Shown piece after piece: positions 43,533 to 51,608 of a stretch of DNA of 64,000 nt; within the stretch, counting starts at the first letter, position 1; each line of letters starts with the position of its first letter. This DNA is from Paenibacillus allorhizosphaerae. Its GTDB lineage: Bacteria > Bacillota > Bacilli > Paenibacillales > NBRC-103111. The notes below the pieces were generated by a model. The model was given only the letters and a program-made list of their open reading frames with translations, was not told the DNA's origin and did not search any database. Both the position numbers and the translations under genes were made by a program. Location of the stretch: positions 208,465 to 272,464 of the forward strand of contig NZ_CAJVCE010000010.1 of the NCBI RefSeq assembly GCF_910594985.1, written 5' to 3'.

Positions 43533-44666
43533 TTACACGGTCGCAAGCACATGCTCGCCTGCGAACCAGGCGGTCAAACGTTGATTCACCTGCTCCTCGT
43601 TAAGCTCCGGCAGCAGGCTCTCGGCCAGCACCATATCGTACAGCCGCTCCATCGGTTCGCGACCGTCGGCTTTTTTCGCTTTCGCGTCGTTTTTCAGCAC
43701 ATCCCATGTTTGCAGCACGTATTCCCGCGCTCGGATATCCTGTTTGGAGAAGAAGTGCTCGAGCTTCTCCACATCGCTCAGAAACTCATCGCCGAAACGC
43801 TCTTTTACCGTACCGCCGAGCAGCGCGATTTCCGCCTCGTACATCGGACGCTGGCTGTTGTCTTCCTTGCCGATCCATGGCGTTTCCAAAATAAACGGCA
43901 AGTGCTTCAGCTTCTCATGATGCACGACGCCGTGCATCGCTTTGAAGCCGATCCAGCCCGCTCCCACAGGGGCATGGCGGTCTTTGCCGGCGCCTTTCGG
44001 ATTTTTGCTGTCGTTCAAATGGACGACCGCCAGCCGGTCAAGTCCGACGGTGCGGTCAAATTGCTCAAGGACGCCGTCCAGGTCGTTCACGATATCGTAG
44101 CCGGCGTCGTTTACGTGACATGTATCCAGACATACCGTCAGCTTGCCGTTATCCTCGACCTTCTCGATGATCGAAGCCAGCTCCTCGAAGCTGCGGCCGA
44201 TCTCGGTTCCTTTGCCCGCCATCGTCTCCAGCGCGATATGCACGCCCGTGTCTTTGACTCCGGCAAGCACCTCGTTCAAGCCCTGAGCGATTCTGGCGAT
44301 GCCGTATTCCGCATCTTTATCCGTATAGGCGCCGGGATGGAGCACGATCTGCTTCACGCCGATATAATCCGTACGGCGAATCTCTTCCTGAAGGAAGCGG
44401 ACCGCCAATTCGAACGTATCTTCTTTGTACGAACCGAGATTGATAATATACGGGGCATGGACGATAATTTCGCCGATGCCGTGCTTTTCCATGAGCGCTT
44501 TGCCCTCTTCGATGTATTGGTTTTCAATCGGTTTACGCCGCGTGTTTTGGGGCGCGCCGGTATAAATCATGAACGTGCCGGATCCGTAAGTTACGGCTTC
44601 CTCTGCCGCATTGAGCAGCCCTTTGTCGGAAAACGATACATGCGAGCCTATCTTGATCATAAGCAA
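43533..44666 (-). CDS. nfo: Endonuclease IV (AP endonuclease) with C-terminal extension
   Basis: 377 aa; typical bacterial Nfo is about 280-300. Cleaves DNA at abasic sites in base excision repair. The trinuclear zinc TIM barrel is complete: [21 protein letters not shown] (H), [19 protein letters not shown] (E), [40 protein letters not shown] and FILETPW. After residue about 285 a helical tail of about 90 residues ([14 protein letters not shown] ... [21 protein letters not shown]) has no obvious domain. TTG 44666 has AGGAGTG 7 nt upstream; ATG 44660 is an alternative. Confidence 0.95.
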   Translation of the reverse strand: MLMIKIGSHVSFSDKGLLNAAEEAVTYGSGTFMIYTGAPQNTRRKPIENQYIEEGKALMEKHGIGEIIVHAPYIINLGSYKEDTFELAVRFLQEEIRRTDYIGVKQIVLHPGAYTDKDAEYGIARIAQGLNEVLAGVKDTGVHIALETMAGKGTEIGRSFEELASIIEKVEDNGKLTVCLDTCHVNDAGYDIVNDLDGVLEQFDRTVGLDRLAVVHLNDSKNPKGAGKDRHAPVGAGWIGFKAMHGVVHHEKLKHLPFILETPWIGKEDNSQRPMYEAEIALLGGTVKERFGDEFLSDVEKLEHFFSKQDIRAREYVLQTWDVLKNDAKAKKADGREPMERLYDMVLAESLLPELNEEQVNQRLTAWFAGEHVLATV

Positions 44667-44806
44667 GAATCACTCCTTTTTTATTCACTTTTATTATTTT
44701 ACTAGGATTGCCGCAAGAAAGCTAGAATAGGAAAAGAATACCTTTCGATTCGGCCGTTTTCGTAATGGCTTGTTTTGAGGTATAATGGGAGCGAGGTGAC
44801 CTTTCG

Positions 44807-45241
44807 ATGAATTCCGTGCACACCGGGTTTATGTGGTTTATATTTTTTTGGGTATTCGTGCTGCTGTTTATGATGTCGGTCGGCGGCTATTTCATGTTCC
44901 GCAAATTTTTCAAGGTGCTTCCCAGAGAAGACGGCAAATCGAAGCTCGATTGGCAAAATCATTACGTCGAAGCTTCCCGCCATTTATGGGACGATGAAGC
45001 GAAGGCGTTCCTGGAGGTGCTCGTCGACCCCGTACCCAGCCCGTTCCGGGATATTGCGCGCCATTCCATTGCGGCGAAGATCGGACAGGTCGCCCTGGAA
45101 GACCATGCGGACCGCGTCACGCAGGAGCATTGCATCAAGGGATATATTTTGGCTACGCCGAAACGGGACTACAAGAGCTTGACCTCTTATCTCGATAAAA
45201 AACAAATCGACTATTCGCCATACAAGCATATGCTGCAATAA
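44807..45241 (+). CDS. DUF2621 membrane protein (YneK-like)
   Basis: 144 aa. One N-terminal membrane helix (FMWFIFFWVFVLLFMMSVGGYFMF), then a soluble domain with LDWQNHYVEASRHLWDDEAK, FLEVLVDPVPSPFRDIARHSIAAKIG and CIKGYILATPKRDYKSL, which are conserved in DUF2621 proteins of Bacilli such as YneK. Function unknown. GAGGTGACC lies before ATG 44807. Ends at a bidirectional terminator. Confidence 0.9.
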   Translation: MNSVHTGFMWFIFFWVFVLLFMMSVGGYFMFRKFFKVLPREDGKSKLDWQNHYVEASRHLWDDEAKAFLEVLVDPVPSPFRDIARHSIAAKIGQVALEDHADRVTQEHCIKGYILATPKRDYKSLTSYLDKKQIDYSPYKHMLQ

Positions 45242-45287
45242 GGCAAGCTTCTGACCGACACGTATCAGTTACGTTCGTTCTTGAAAA

Positions 45288-45332
45288 TGCAAAGGCCGTC
45301 CGTCCCATATTCCGGGGACGCAACGGCCTTTT
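45288..45332. terminator. Bidirectional intrinsic terminator
   Basis: Arms AAAGGCCGT 45291-45299 and ACGGCCTTT 45323-45331, with an inner GTCCC/GGGAC helix. Between the convergent DUF2621 and SLH genes. Confidence 0.85.
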
Positions 45333-45343
45333 CGCATACTGTT

Positions 45344-46738
45344 CTATTTTTTCTTTTTGACCGGTTCTTCTTCGAGCAGGCTGACCGATAAGGTGACGTT
45401 CAGCTCGCCGCGTACGTTCGGGTCCGGGCTCCGTTGCTGCGAACGAAAGCCGACAATCGACACTCCGGCCACCGATAGCGTCAGCGGGAACTCCTCCTGC
45501 TTCACGAAAGCGATCTTTCCGTCCAAAATGATATACAGATCCACTTTCTCCTTGGACTTCAGATCAACGGTCAAATACTTTTTCCCTTTTGGCTGCACCG
45601 CCGCTTCGAGCTCGCCGTTATTCCGCACATCCTTGACGATGACGCCCTTTTCGTTGAAGTAGTCCTGCACGCGGATGATCGATTTATCGGACCAGGACGA
45701 ATTGCTCCCGCCCGTTCCCCCTCCGGATCCGCCCCCCGGCGGGATGATCACGTTGCTGTCGGGGTTATTGTTAAACGTTCCGCCTCCGGACGATCCTTGC
45801 CCCGCCGTTCCCGGATTGGTTGATCCGCCCACAGGTCCGGTGCCGTCCAAATTAATGGAAGAGTAATCAAACAGCCAGTCGTTTCTTTCCAGGAAATGGT
45901 AAGCCCGATCGAGAATCGTTACGGCTTCCGCTCGGGTTACCGGTTCTTGCGGGCGAAAAAATCCGAACTCATCCGGCGTCATAATACCGTTCGCCTTCAG
46001 GCTGGCCAGCGCCTTGGTCTGCACGTTCGAAAGCGGGTCGCTGCCGAGCGTGCATTCCTCGCTCTCGTGTTCGAGCATCAGCGTAATGTAGAGGTCGTCG
46101 CTGTCTACATTCATCAAGCCGTTCGCCATATAGCGACCGTCCGCTGTAGCGGCATCGTACCCTGCCTGGCTCGCGTATATTTTCGTCGGGATATCCTTGA
46201 GCTCCGAAACGACCGAGCAGGCGACCGTATTGTCGAGCCGCCAGTCGATCAGCCGGTTATCGAAGAAAGCATACAACAACTGCGCCAGCTGCAGCCGCGT
46301 GAGCGGCTTATCGGGGCGAAACGCAAGCTCGCCGCTCCGGTTCAGCCCATAGCCGCCGACGGAAAACGATGTATCATACAGCTCCGAGATTTCCTTATAA
46401 GCCCAATATTGCGCAGGGACATCGGCAAAGCCGCCGATTTTCCGCGGACCTTCCACATACAAATTCGGCCGGTATCTGTCAAAAAGCCGGTACACCATCA
46501 CCGTCCATTCCGCTTTGCTGACCGGCAGCTCCGGGCGAAAGCGGCCGTCGGGGTATCCGGTTAACACTTGTTTATCCGCCATGAGGCCAATCGAGCGAAC
46601 CGCCCAATCGTATCGCGCGTCCACATCGGAGAAGCTGGCTTCTGCTCGAACGGTCTGTGACGGCCAAAGCGATAGCATAACGGATGCAATAAGCATTGCG
46701 ACAAGCAAACGTCGCATCGGTAAGGAAAGCCTAATCAA
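45344..46738 (-). CDS. S-layer homology (SLH) domain surface protein
   Basis: 464 aa. Signal peptide at residues 1-32 (LLVAMLIASVMLSLW, cleavage near VRA-EAS). Three SLH-type repeats follow: FSDVDARYDWAVRSIGLMADK ... VLTGYPDGRFRPELPVSKAE; FADVPAQYWAYKEISELYD ... LAFRPDKPLTRLQLAQLL; and a third ending GFFRPQEPVTRAEAVTILDRA. These bind pyruvylated wall polysaccharide. A Gly/Ser/Asn linker (residues about 300-345) leads to a beta-rich domain of unknown type and a KKKK end. TTG 46738 has GGAGGG at 7 nt; an ATG at 46753 in frame has no site. Probably non-covalently wall-attached. Confidence 0.88.
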   Translation of the reverse strand: MIRLSLPMRRLLVAMLIASVMLSLWPSQTVRAEASFSDVDARYDWAVRSIGLMADKQVLTGYPDGRFRPELPVSKAEWTVMVYRLFDRYRPNLYVEGPRKIGGFADVPAQYWAYKEISELYDTSFSVGGYGLNRSGELAFRPDKPLTRLQLAQLLYAFFDNRLIDWRLDNTVACSVVSELKDIPTKIYASQAGYDAATADGRYMANGLMNVDSDDLYITLMLEHESEECTLGSDPLSNVQTKALASLKANGIMTPDEFGFFRPQEPVTRAEAVTILDRAYHFLERNDWLFDYSSINLDGTGPVGGSTNPGTAGQGSSGGGTFNNNPDSNVIIPPGGGSGGGTGGSNSSWSDKSIIRVQDYFNEKGVIVKDVRNNGELEAAVQPKGKKYLTVDLKSKEKVDLYIILDGKIAFVKQEEFPLTLSVAGVSIVGFRSQQRSPDPNVRGELNVTLSVSLLEEEPVKKKK

Positions 46739-46806
46739 ATGAATTCCCTCCATTCTCTCATCATCTATATCGGATGATCGGAAGGAATTTGTTACCTTTC
46801 GGAAAA

Positions 46807-46852
46807 CAAAAAAAACAGCCCCGGACAAGCTCGGCGATTCGCCGGCGTCTGT
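46807..46852 (-). terminator. Intrinsic terminator of the YjfB-like gene
   Basis: On the minus strand ACAG...CCGG pairs with CCGG...CTGT (46852-46842 with 46824-46815), followed by eight T. Confidence 0.7.
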
Positions 46853-46879
46853 ACGAGGCATTGCAGCGCAATGATTCCG

Positions 46880-47059
46880 CTATATACGTATATCCAAACT
46901 TTTTCCCAAATACGGATGCTGAGCCGCCGCAAAATCGCGCAGCAGCGTCGCCGCTTGTGCCGTCTGCACATCCTTCATTGTATCCAACAGCGTTATACCG
47001 ATCGCCTGCTTAAGCAGATCGCCGCCGTTTACCGCACTTAGTGCCGCGTTCACATTCAC
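46880..47059 (-). CDS. YjfB-family putative motility protein
   Basis: 59 aa. NVNAALSAVNGGDLLKQAIG and the C-terminal AAQHPYLGKSLDIRI match small YjfB-type proteins (PF14070), annotated as putative motility proteins, sometimes under flagellar sigma-D control. GTG 47059 has AAGGTGAG 5 nt upstream; the longer frame to 47206 lacks a site. The role is not established. Short monocistronic gene with its own terminator. Confidence 0.75.
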   Translation of the reverse strand: MNVNAALSAVNGGDLLKQAIGITLLDTMKDVQTAQAATLLRDFAAAQHPYLGKSLDIRI

Positions 47060-47228
47060 GAGTCTCACCTTTTCCCCGATCCTATATTTGATTATAGTAT
47101 ACGAGATATGCCGGTTCGCGGCAAGAAAAAAGGAATACCCCCTTGCTTGCAGAATGTTTAGTAAACGGGTGTTTTGTACGAAGCTGCTCGATCCTGTCGC
47201 GAGCAAGCTATATTGCGAGGTGAGTGTG

Positions 47229-47507
47229 ATGGCTTTTTATAGCCGGGAGCTTGTTTACGGACTAGTCGCGGCCGTGATCATACTGGCATTGATCTGGATC
47301 GTCGCTTCAAGAAAGCGCAGCCGCAAGGGACCGACTCCTCTGCAACGGAAAAAGCTGTCTTTGCAAAAACAAAGCTGCTCCTATTGCAAGCAGAAAGTGA
47401 GTCCCAAGGAGCTCACGTTTTATGCCGGCCCCGTGCACGGCAAAGTCGTCGGCGTGTGCCGAAAATGCAAGCCGCAAGCGGAACGGCAGTCTCTGGCGCG
47501 GTTATAA
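47229..47507 (+). CDS. Membrane-anchored zinc-ribbon protein
   Basis: 92 aa. One N-terminal helix (LVYGLVAAVIILALIWIVAS), a basic linker (RKRSRKGPTPLQRKK), then a small domain with two CxxC knuckles (CSYCKQKV and CRKCKP) that should bind one zinc ion. Family unknown; not found next to an obvious partner. GAGGTGAG is 5 nt before ATG 47229. The gene overlaps nothing and is followed by about 140 bp before a terminator. Confidence 0.75.
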   Translation: MAFYSRELVYGLVAAVIILALIWIVASRKRSRKGPTPLQRKKLSLQKQSCSYCKQKVSPKELTFYAGPVHGKVVGVCRKCKPQAERQSLARL

Positions 47508-47646
47508 GTCTCGGGATTCGTAACAGAAGCTTCGACCGAAGTCCTTCAAAGCAGCCAGAACGTTTGTATCGGATTTTTTTCTTGGTGCAGACCGCCGCAG
47601 CATGCTTTAATGCTTTATCGTACTTTAAACCATTTGCGATAATAAT

Positions 47647-47677
47647 AAAAGACGCCTTATGCAATAAGGCGTCTTTC
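47647..47677. terminator. Perfect bidirectional terminator at tRNA-Leu
   Basis: 13 bp arms, 47648-47660 and 47664-47676, a GCA loop and T runs on both sides. Ends the tRNA-Leu transcript 15 bp after its 3' end and may also end the zinc-ribbon gene. Confidence 0.95.
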
Positions 47678-47691
47678 TGCGCAATGATATA

Positions 47692-47774
47692 TGCGGTTGA
47701 GAGGACTCGAACCTCCACGGGCGTAAGCCCACTACCCCCTCAAGATAGCGTGTCTGCCATTCCACCACAACCGC
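47692..47774 (-). tRNA. tRNA-Leu (GAG)
   Basis: 83 nt. Acceptor arms GCGGTTG/CAACCGC, D loop GGTGGAATGGCAGAC, anticodon loop TTGAGGG (anticodon GAG, reads CUC/CUU), long variable arm GGGCTTACGCCC typical of class II tRNA, T arm GGAGGTTCGAGTCCTC. Discriminator A; CCA is not encoded. Stand-alone gene. Confidence 0.96.
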
Positions 47775-47920
47775 GTAATGTTGTCATTATATCGCGTTCC
47801 GGAGCAAGAGTAAAGTGGATGCTTTCGGCAATTTCGATAAGCTCGTTCTTGAGAATCGTGTAACTTTTTTTCCATCCGCGCGTCATTATTATAATGATTC
47901 AGATTAGGAGTTGATGAGAT

Positions 47921-48283
47921 ATGTCGTTTGGCGGGCCGCCTCCCCTATTTTCTTTCTTTTTCACCCTCATCCCTGTACTCGTTGTTGGCATCTTTGTGTT
48001 TGTCATCGGCAGAGGCCTGTTCACTTGGATGAAAAACAATGCCAGCGACCAGGTTGTCACCGCGGCAGAAATCGTATCCAAGCGTACGCTGGTCAGCGGA
48101 GGGAGTGGAGATACTTCCGCCCATACCACGTACTATGTGACGTTTCAATTCGATAACGGCAATCGCGTCGAGCTTCGTGTCCGGGGCACGGACTACGGGC
48201 TTATGGCCGAAGGTGATCAAGGACAGCTTGCATACCAGGGAACGCGGTTCCTTTATTTCAATCGCGTTGGTACCGGGCTTTAA
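47921..48283 (+). CDS. DUF2500 membrane protein
   Basis: 120 aa. One N-terminal helix (FSFFFTLIPVLVVGIFVFVIG), then a small beta-rich domain: AEIVSKRTLVSGG, TYYVTFQFDNGNRVELRV and GDQGQLAYQGTRFLYF, as in DUF2500 proteins of Bacilli and enterics. Function unknown. TTAGGAGTTGATGAG lies before ATG 47921. Confidence 0.9.
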   Translation: MSFGGPPPLFSFFFTLIPVLVVGIFVFVIGRGLFTWMKNNASDQVVTAAEIVSKRTLVSGGSGDTSAHTTYYVTFQFDNGNRVELRVRGTDYGLMAEGDQGQLAYQGTRFLYFNRVGTGL

Positions 48284-48543
48284 CGAGCGGTTCTGTTACG
48301 ATTCCCCCAAGCCGCAGCTAGCAGAGCTTCACCGGGCGCCATCATCTTTCCTACGCGCGAATCGTAGCCGGAAGTTACGGCGCTGCACGGTCCGTCGCGC
48401 CCGCTCGGTGTACTAGCTGCGCAGCGCCCCTCCCTCTCCATATATCAATATCATCCATAAACCGGATTGCAGATTGCGCGTTTGTCCCATATCATCGATA
48501 ATATTCAATATATCAACGATCTTGCTATATGGGTGGTGGCAAC

Positions 48544-49374
48544 TTGAAGAAAGAAGTATTGCTGTGCGGCTACTCGTACCACACGAGCAAATTTTATACA
48601 AGCCACCGGGGTCAAGGTCTCGGCAGTTATTTGATCCGCCTGCAAACGGAGGGTACAAGCCTTGTAACGGTTAACGGGCGGGAAAGCCGGCTTGCCGCGG
48701 GGGATGTGCTGCTGCTGCCTCCCGGAACACTCTACGAATTACGAATCGGCGAAGAGCCGCCGGGCGACGCATCCGCTGCCAAAATCGCCAGCGGCGATTA
48801 TTATTTATTTTGCTTGAATGATCAGATCTCCGAGTGGTGGAACCGCGCGCCGCGAAAATGGAAGTATCGTATCGAGCCGAACGAGATGCTGCTGTCCTTG
48901 TGGAAGCAGCTGATTTTGGAAAAGTACCGGCTCAGTGAGGATAACCGCGAATTGACCGCTCATCTGCTTGGCGCCTTTTGCCTGTACTTGGACCGTGCGA
49001 TCAACGAAACCGATCCCTCGCATAACCGCCCCTATACGGCCGCCCGCATGAAGCGGTATGTCGAAGCGCATGCGATGGAGACCTTTACGCTGGAGGACGT
49101 GGCCAAACACGTCGGCCTGAGCGTTTCGCGAGCCGTTCACTTGTTCAAGGAAAGCTACGACAAGACGATGATCCAGTATGCGATGGACATTCGGTTATCC
49201 GGGGCGGTGGACCGGATGAACTATACCTCGATGACGCTTGGGCAAATATCCGACAGCTGCGGGTTCAAGAGTTATACGTTTTTCCACAAAGCCTTTAAGG
49301 AGAAATACGGCATATCTCCGGCGGCATACCGCAGTAAAGTGAAAGAGATGCAGCCGGTGAGCCGCGATAAATAA
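48544..49374 (+). CDS. AraC family transcriptional regulator
   Basis: 276 aa. The N-terminal half is an AraC-type cupin sensor (GSYLIRLQTEGTSLVTVNGR, AAGDVLLLPPGTLYEL). The C-terminal 100 residues hold both HTH units: FTLEDVAKHVGLSVSRAVHLFKE and MTLGQISDSCGFKSYTFFHKAFKEKYGISPAAYR, the AraC signature. Probably senses a sugar. TTG 48544 follows GGGTGGTGG closely; ATG 48529 in frame has no ribosome site. Target genes are not adjacent. Confidence 0.9.
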   Translation: MKKEVLLCGYSYHTSKFYTSHRGQGLGSYLIRLQTEGTSLVTVNGRESRLAAGDVLLLPPGTLYELRIGEEPPGDASAAKIASGDYYLFCLNDQISEWWNRAPRKWKYRIEPNEMLLSLWKQLILEKYRLSEDNRELTAHLLGAFCLYLDRAINETDPSHNRPYTAARMKRYVEAHAMETFTLEDVAKHVGLSVSRAVHLFKESYDKTMIQYAMDIRLSGAVDRMNYTSMTLGQISDSCGFKSYTFFHKAFKEKYGISPAAYRSKVKEMQPVSRDK

Positions 49375-49516
49375 ATGATCGTTGTTGGCATGAGATGTTT
49401 GGTGGACCTTCCTTTGGTCTGTACATTCACGTTACGGCAAAGTTTACCGTTACGTCATCTAGCTTGCTAGCGATTGACTGATAGGAACGAATCCATGAAA
49501 GGAATACATCTCATTC

Positions 49517-50542
49517 ATGCAAATCAAGGAAATAGCCGCAAAGCTGAATATTTCGCCGCGAGCGATCCGTTTTTATGAGGAGAAGGGGCTTATTCATCCG
49601 GCCAAATCGGCCGAGAACCAATATCGGTCTTTTACGGAAAACGATGTGTGGAAGCTTCAATGCATCATAGCCTTGCGGGAAGTCGGCATGAGTATAGAGG
49701 ATATTCGGCTGGCGTTAATCGAGGTCGATGCGGGCAACCAAAGCGAGCTATTGTCGCTGCTGGAGATTCAACGATCGGTGATGTTCTCGCAGTGGTTGGA
49801 GCTGAAACAAATGGTCGAAACGACGGATCAGATGATTGCGATGGTTAAGCAGAAGCAAACGCTGCCGCTCGCCGATGTATATACGCTGGCCGAAGGTTCC
49901 AAGCGACTTCGCGAGCTGCGCAAAAGCTGGCATGACCGCTGGAACTTCGACAAGCTGGCCCCGCTTCACGATGAACGGGTTGCCAGCGGCAGCGGCGCCG
50001 ATTATCGCAACTATGACGAAGCGCTCACACAAACGATGCACTGGGTTGCGCCTGCGCAAGGCGAATACGGGCTGGACATCGGCACGGGTACGGGGAATTT
50101 GGCAGGTCGGCTTCTGATGCGGGGCATTCGGATGGCGGCGATCGATCAATCCAAGGAAATGCTGAAGCATTGTCTCCGCAAGTATCCCGGGCTCGAGACG
50201 AAGCTGGGCAATTTCCTATCGCTTCCCTTCACGGACCGGCAGTTTGACTTCATCGTATCCAGCTACGCCTTTCACCATTTGACCGATGAAGAAAAGATGC
50301 TTGCACTCGCGGAAATGAAACGTGTCCTGAAGCCGCACGGCCGTATTTGCATAACGGATCTCATGTTCGAAAATGAAGCGAAACGGAGATACCCTGAGCC
50401 GGCCCACCCCGCAGATGAGCGGCACTACGCTGATGTTTCGCGCCTGATCGACTGGTTTGAAGCGAACGGATACCTCGCCACCTATAAGTTGCTGGACGAT
50501 ATGCTTTGCATCCTGTATGCCGTTCCAATTTGGCGGCAGTAG
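49517..50542 (+). CDS. MerR-type DNA-binding domain fused to a SAM methyltransferase
   Basis: 341 aa. Residues 1-70 are a MerR winged HTH (IKEIAAKLNISPRAIRFYEEKG, YRSFTENDVWKLQCI). Residues 75-115 form a MerR-like coiled helix. From about 140 to the end is a class I methyltransferase most like YrrT: motif I GLDIGTGTGNLAG (185-197), acidic AAIDQSKEM, FDFIVSSYAFHHLTDEEK and RVLKPHGRICITDLMF. The effector domain of the regulator is thus an enzyme-like fold. Whether it methylates something or only senses SAM/SAH is unknown. AAAGGAAT lies before ATG 49517. Such MerR-MTase fusions exist in other Bacilli. Confidence 0.87.
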   Translation: MQIKEIAAKLNISPRAIRFYEEKGLIHPAKSAENQYRSFTENDVWKLQCIIALREVGMSIEDIRLALIEVDAGNQSELLSLLEIQRSVMFSQWLELKQMVETTDQMIAMVKQKQTLPLADVYTLAEGSKRLRELRKSWHDRWNFDKLAPLHDERVASGSGADYRNYDEALTQTMHWVAPAQGEYGLDIGTGTGNLAGRLLMRGIRMAAIDQSKEMLKHCLRKYPGLETKLGNFLSLPFTDRQFDFIVSSYAFHHLTDEEKMLALAEMKRVLKPHGRICITDLMFENEAKRRYPEPAHPADERHYADVSRLIDWFEANGYLATYKLLDDMLCILYAVPIWRQ

Positions 50543-50745
50543 TCGTGTGGTTTGCTATGAAACCTCATACAGTGCCCCGCTGCGACGCACCGTTCGTAGT
50601 ATCGTTGAATAGCCGTGCCGGGATTATTTGTTTCCCTGACCTCCTCCATCTAGCGCTGCCGGCTCAAAATCGTACTTGACCTTCTCGCTGCGTGAAGCCG
50701 TAGGCTGTTTGTTGTAGCGAATAAATAGTTGAGGAGGTCAACACG

Positions 50746-51441
50746 ATGCCTAACCACACTGACATTTATAACACACAAGCCGACACGTACGAGCAGCTCA
50801 TATCAAAGCAGCGCAGTCTTCTTGATAGGATCGAATCTGTAAGACCGATAGGAGGGCTGGACGTGCTCGACCTAGGCGCAGGTACGGGAAGATTTTCTGC
50901 GATGCTGGCGCCAAAAGCCCGGTCGCTCGTTGCGCTGGATGCCTCGGAAGCGATGCTTCGAGTGACGGCAGCCAGGCTGGCTGAGGCCGGACATGCCAAC
51001 TGGAGGACGGGTACGGCGGATCACCGGAGCTTGCCGATTGCGGACAACTCCATCGACCTGGTCGTGTCCGGCTGGAGTATCTGCTATATTGCGAGCAGCA
51101 ACGTCCCGAACTGGGAGCGCAATCTGCAGAAAACGATGGACGAAATTGACCGCGTCTTGAAAAAGGACGGGACCGTCATCATTTTCGAAACGCTGGGAAC
51201 CGGCGTGGAGCAGCCTCAGCCTCCGGACTTCCTGAAAGCCTACTACCGGCAGCTTGAAGAGGCTTACGGTTTCACCCATGCCGCGTATCGGACCGATTAC
51301 CGGTTCGAGTCGCCGGAAGAAGCTGAGCGGCTGACCCGCTTCTTCTTTGGGGATACGCTTGCGGAAGTGGTACGGCACAACCGGTGGAGCGTCGTACCGG
51401 AATGTGCAGGAATGTGGTGGCGGCACCGCGCAAAGCAGTAA
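50746..51441 (+). CDS. Class I SAM-dependent methyltransferase
   Basis: 231 aa, UbiE/COQ5-like Methyltransf_11/25 type. GLDVLDLGAGTGRFSAML (motif I, residues about 37-54), VALDASEAMLRVT, GTADHRSLPIADNSIDLVVSGW and RVLKKDGTVIIFETLG are complete. The substrate is unknown. GAGGAGGTC lies 6-7 nt before ATG 50746. It follows the MerR-methyltransferase fusion after about 200 bp and may be one of its targets, which is inference. Followed by a terminator. Confidence 0.9.
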   Translation: MPNHTDIYNTQADTYEQLISKQRSLLDRIESVRPIGGLDVLDLGAGTGRFSAMLAPKARSLVALDASEAMLRVTAARLAEAGHANWRTGTADHRSLPIADNSIDLVVSGWSICYIASSNVPNWERNLQKTMDEIDRVLKKDGTVIIFETLGTGVEQPQPPDFLKAYYRQLEEAYGFTHAAYRTDYRFESPEEAERLTRFFFGDTLAEVVRHNRWSVVPECAGMWWRHRAKQ

Positions 51442-51564
51442 CACGTTCTGGATCGATAGCTTCTAAAATTGATGAACGGTTGGGAATGCGCTTCGATGAA
51501 AATCATTTATTTTAACGGAGGCTCATGTCCTTCGGCTTTACCATCCTGCCGCGAAAAGTTTAAC

Positions 51565-51598
51565 AAAAAGGAAGAAGCTCTTGTGCTTCTTCCTTTTT
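51565..51598. terminator. Strong bidirectional terminator
   Basis: Arms AAAAAGGAAGAAGC and GCTTCTTCCTTTTT with a TCTTGT loop. Between the convergent methyltransferase and sulfatase genes. Confidence 0.95.
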
Positions 51599-51608
51599 GG
51601 CCGTTCGT

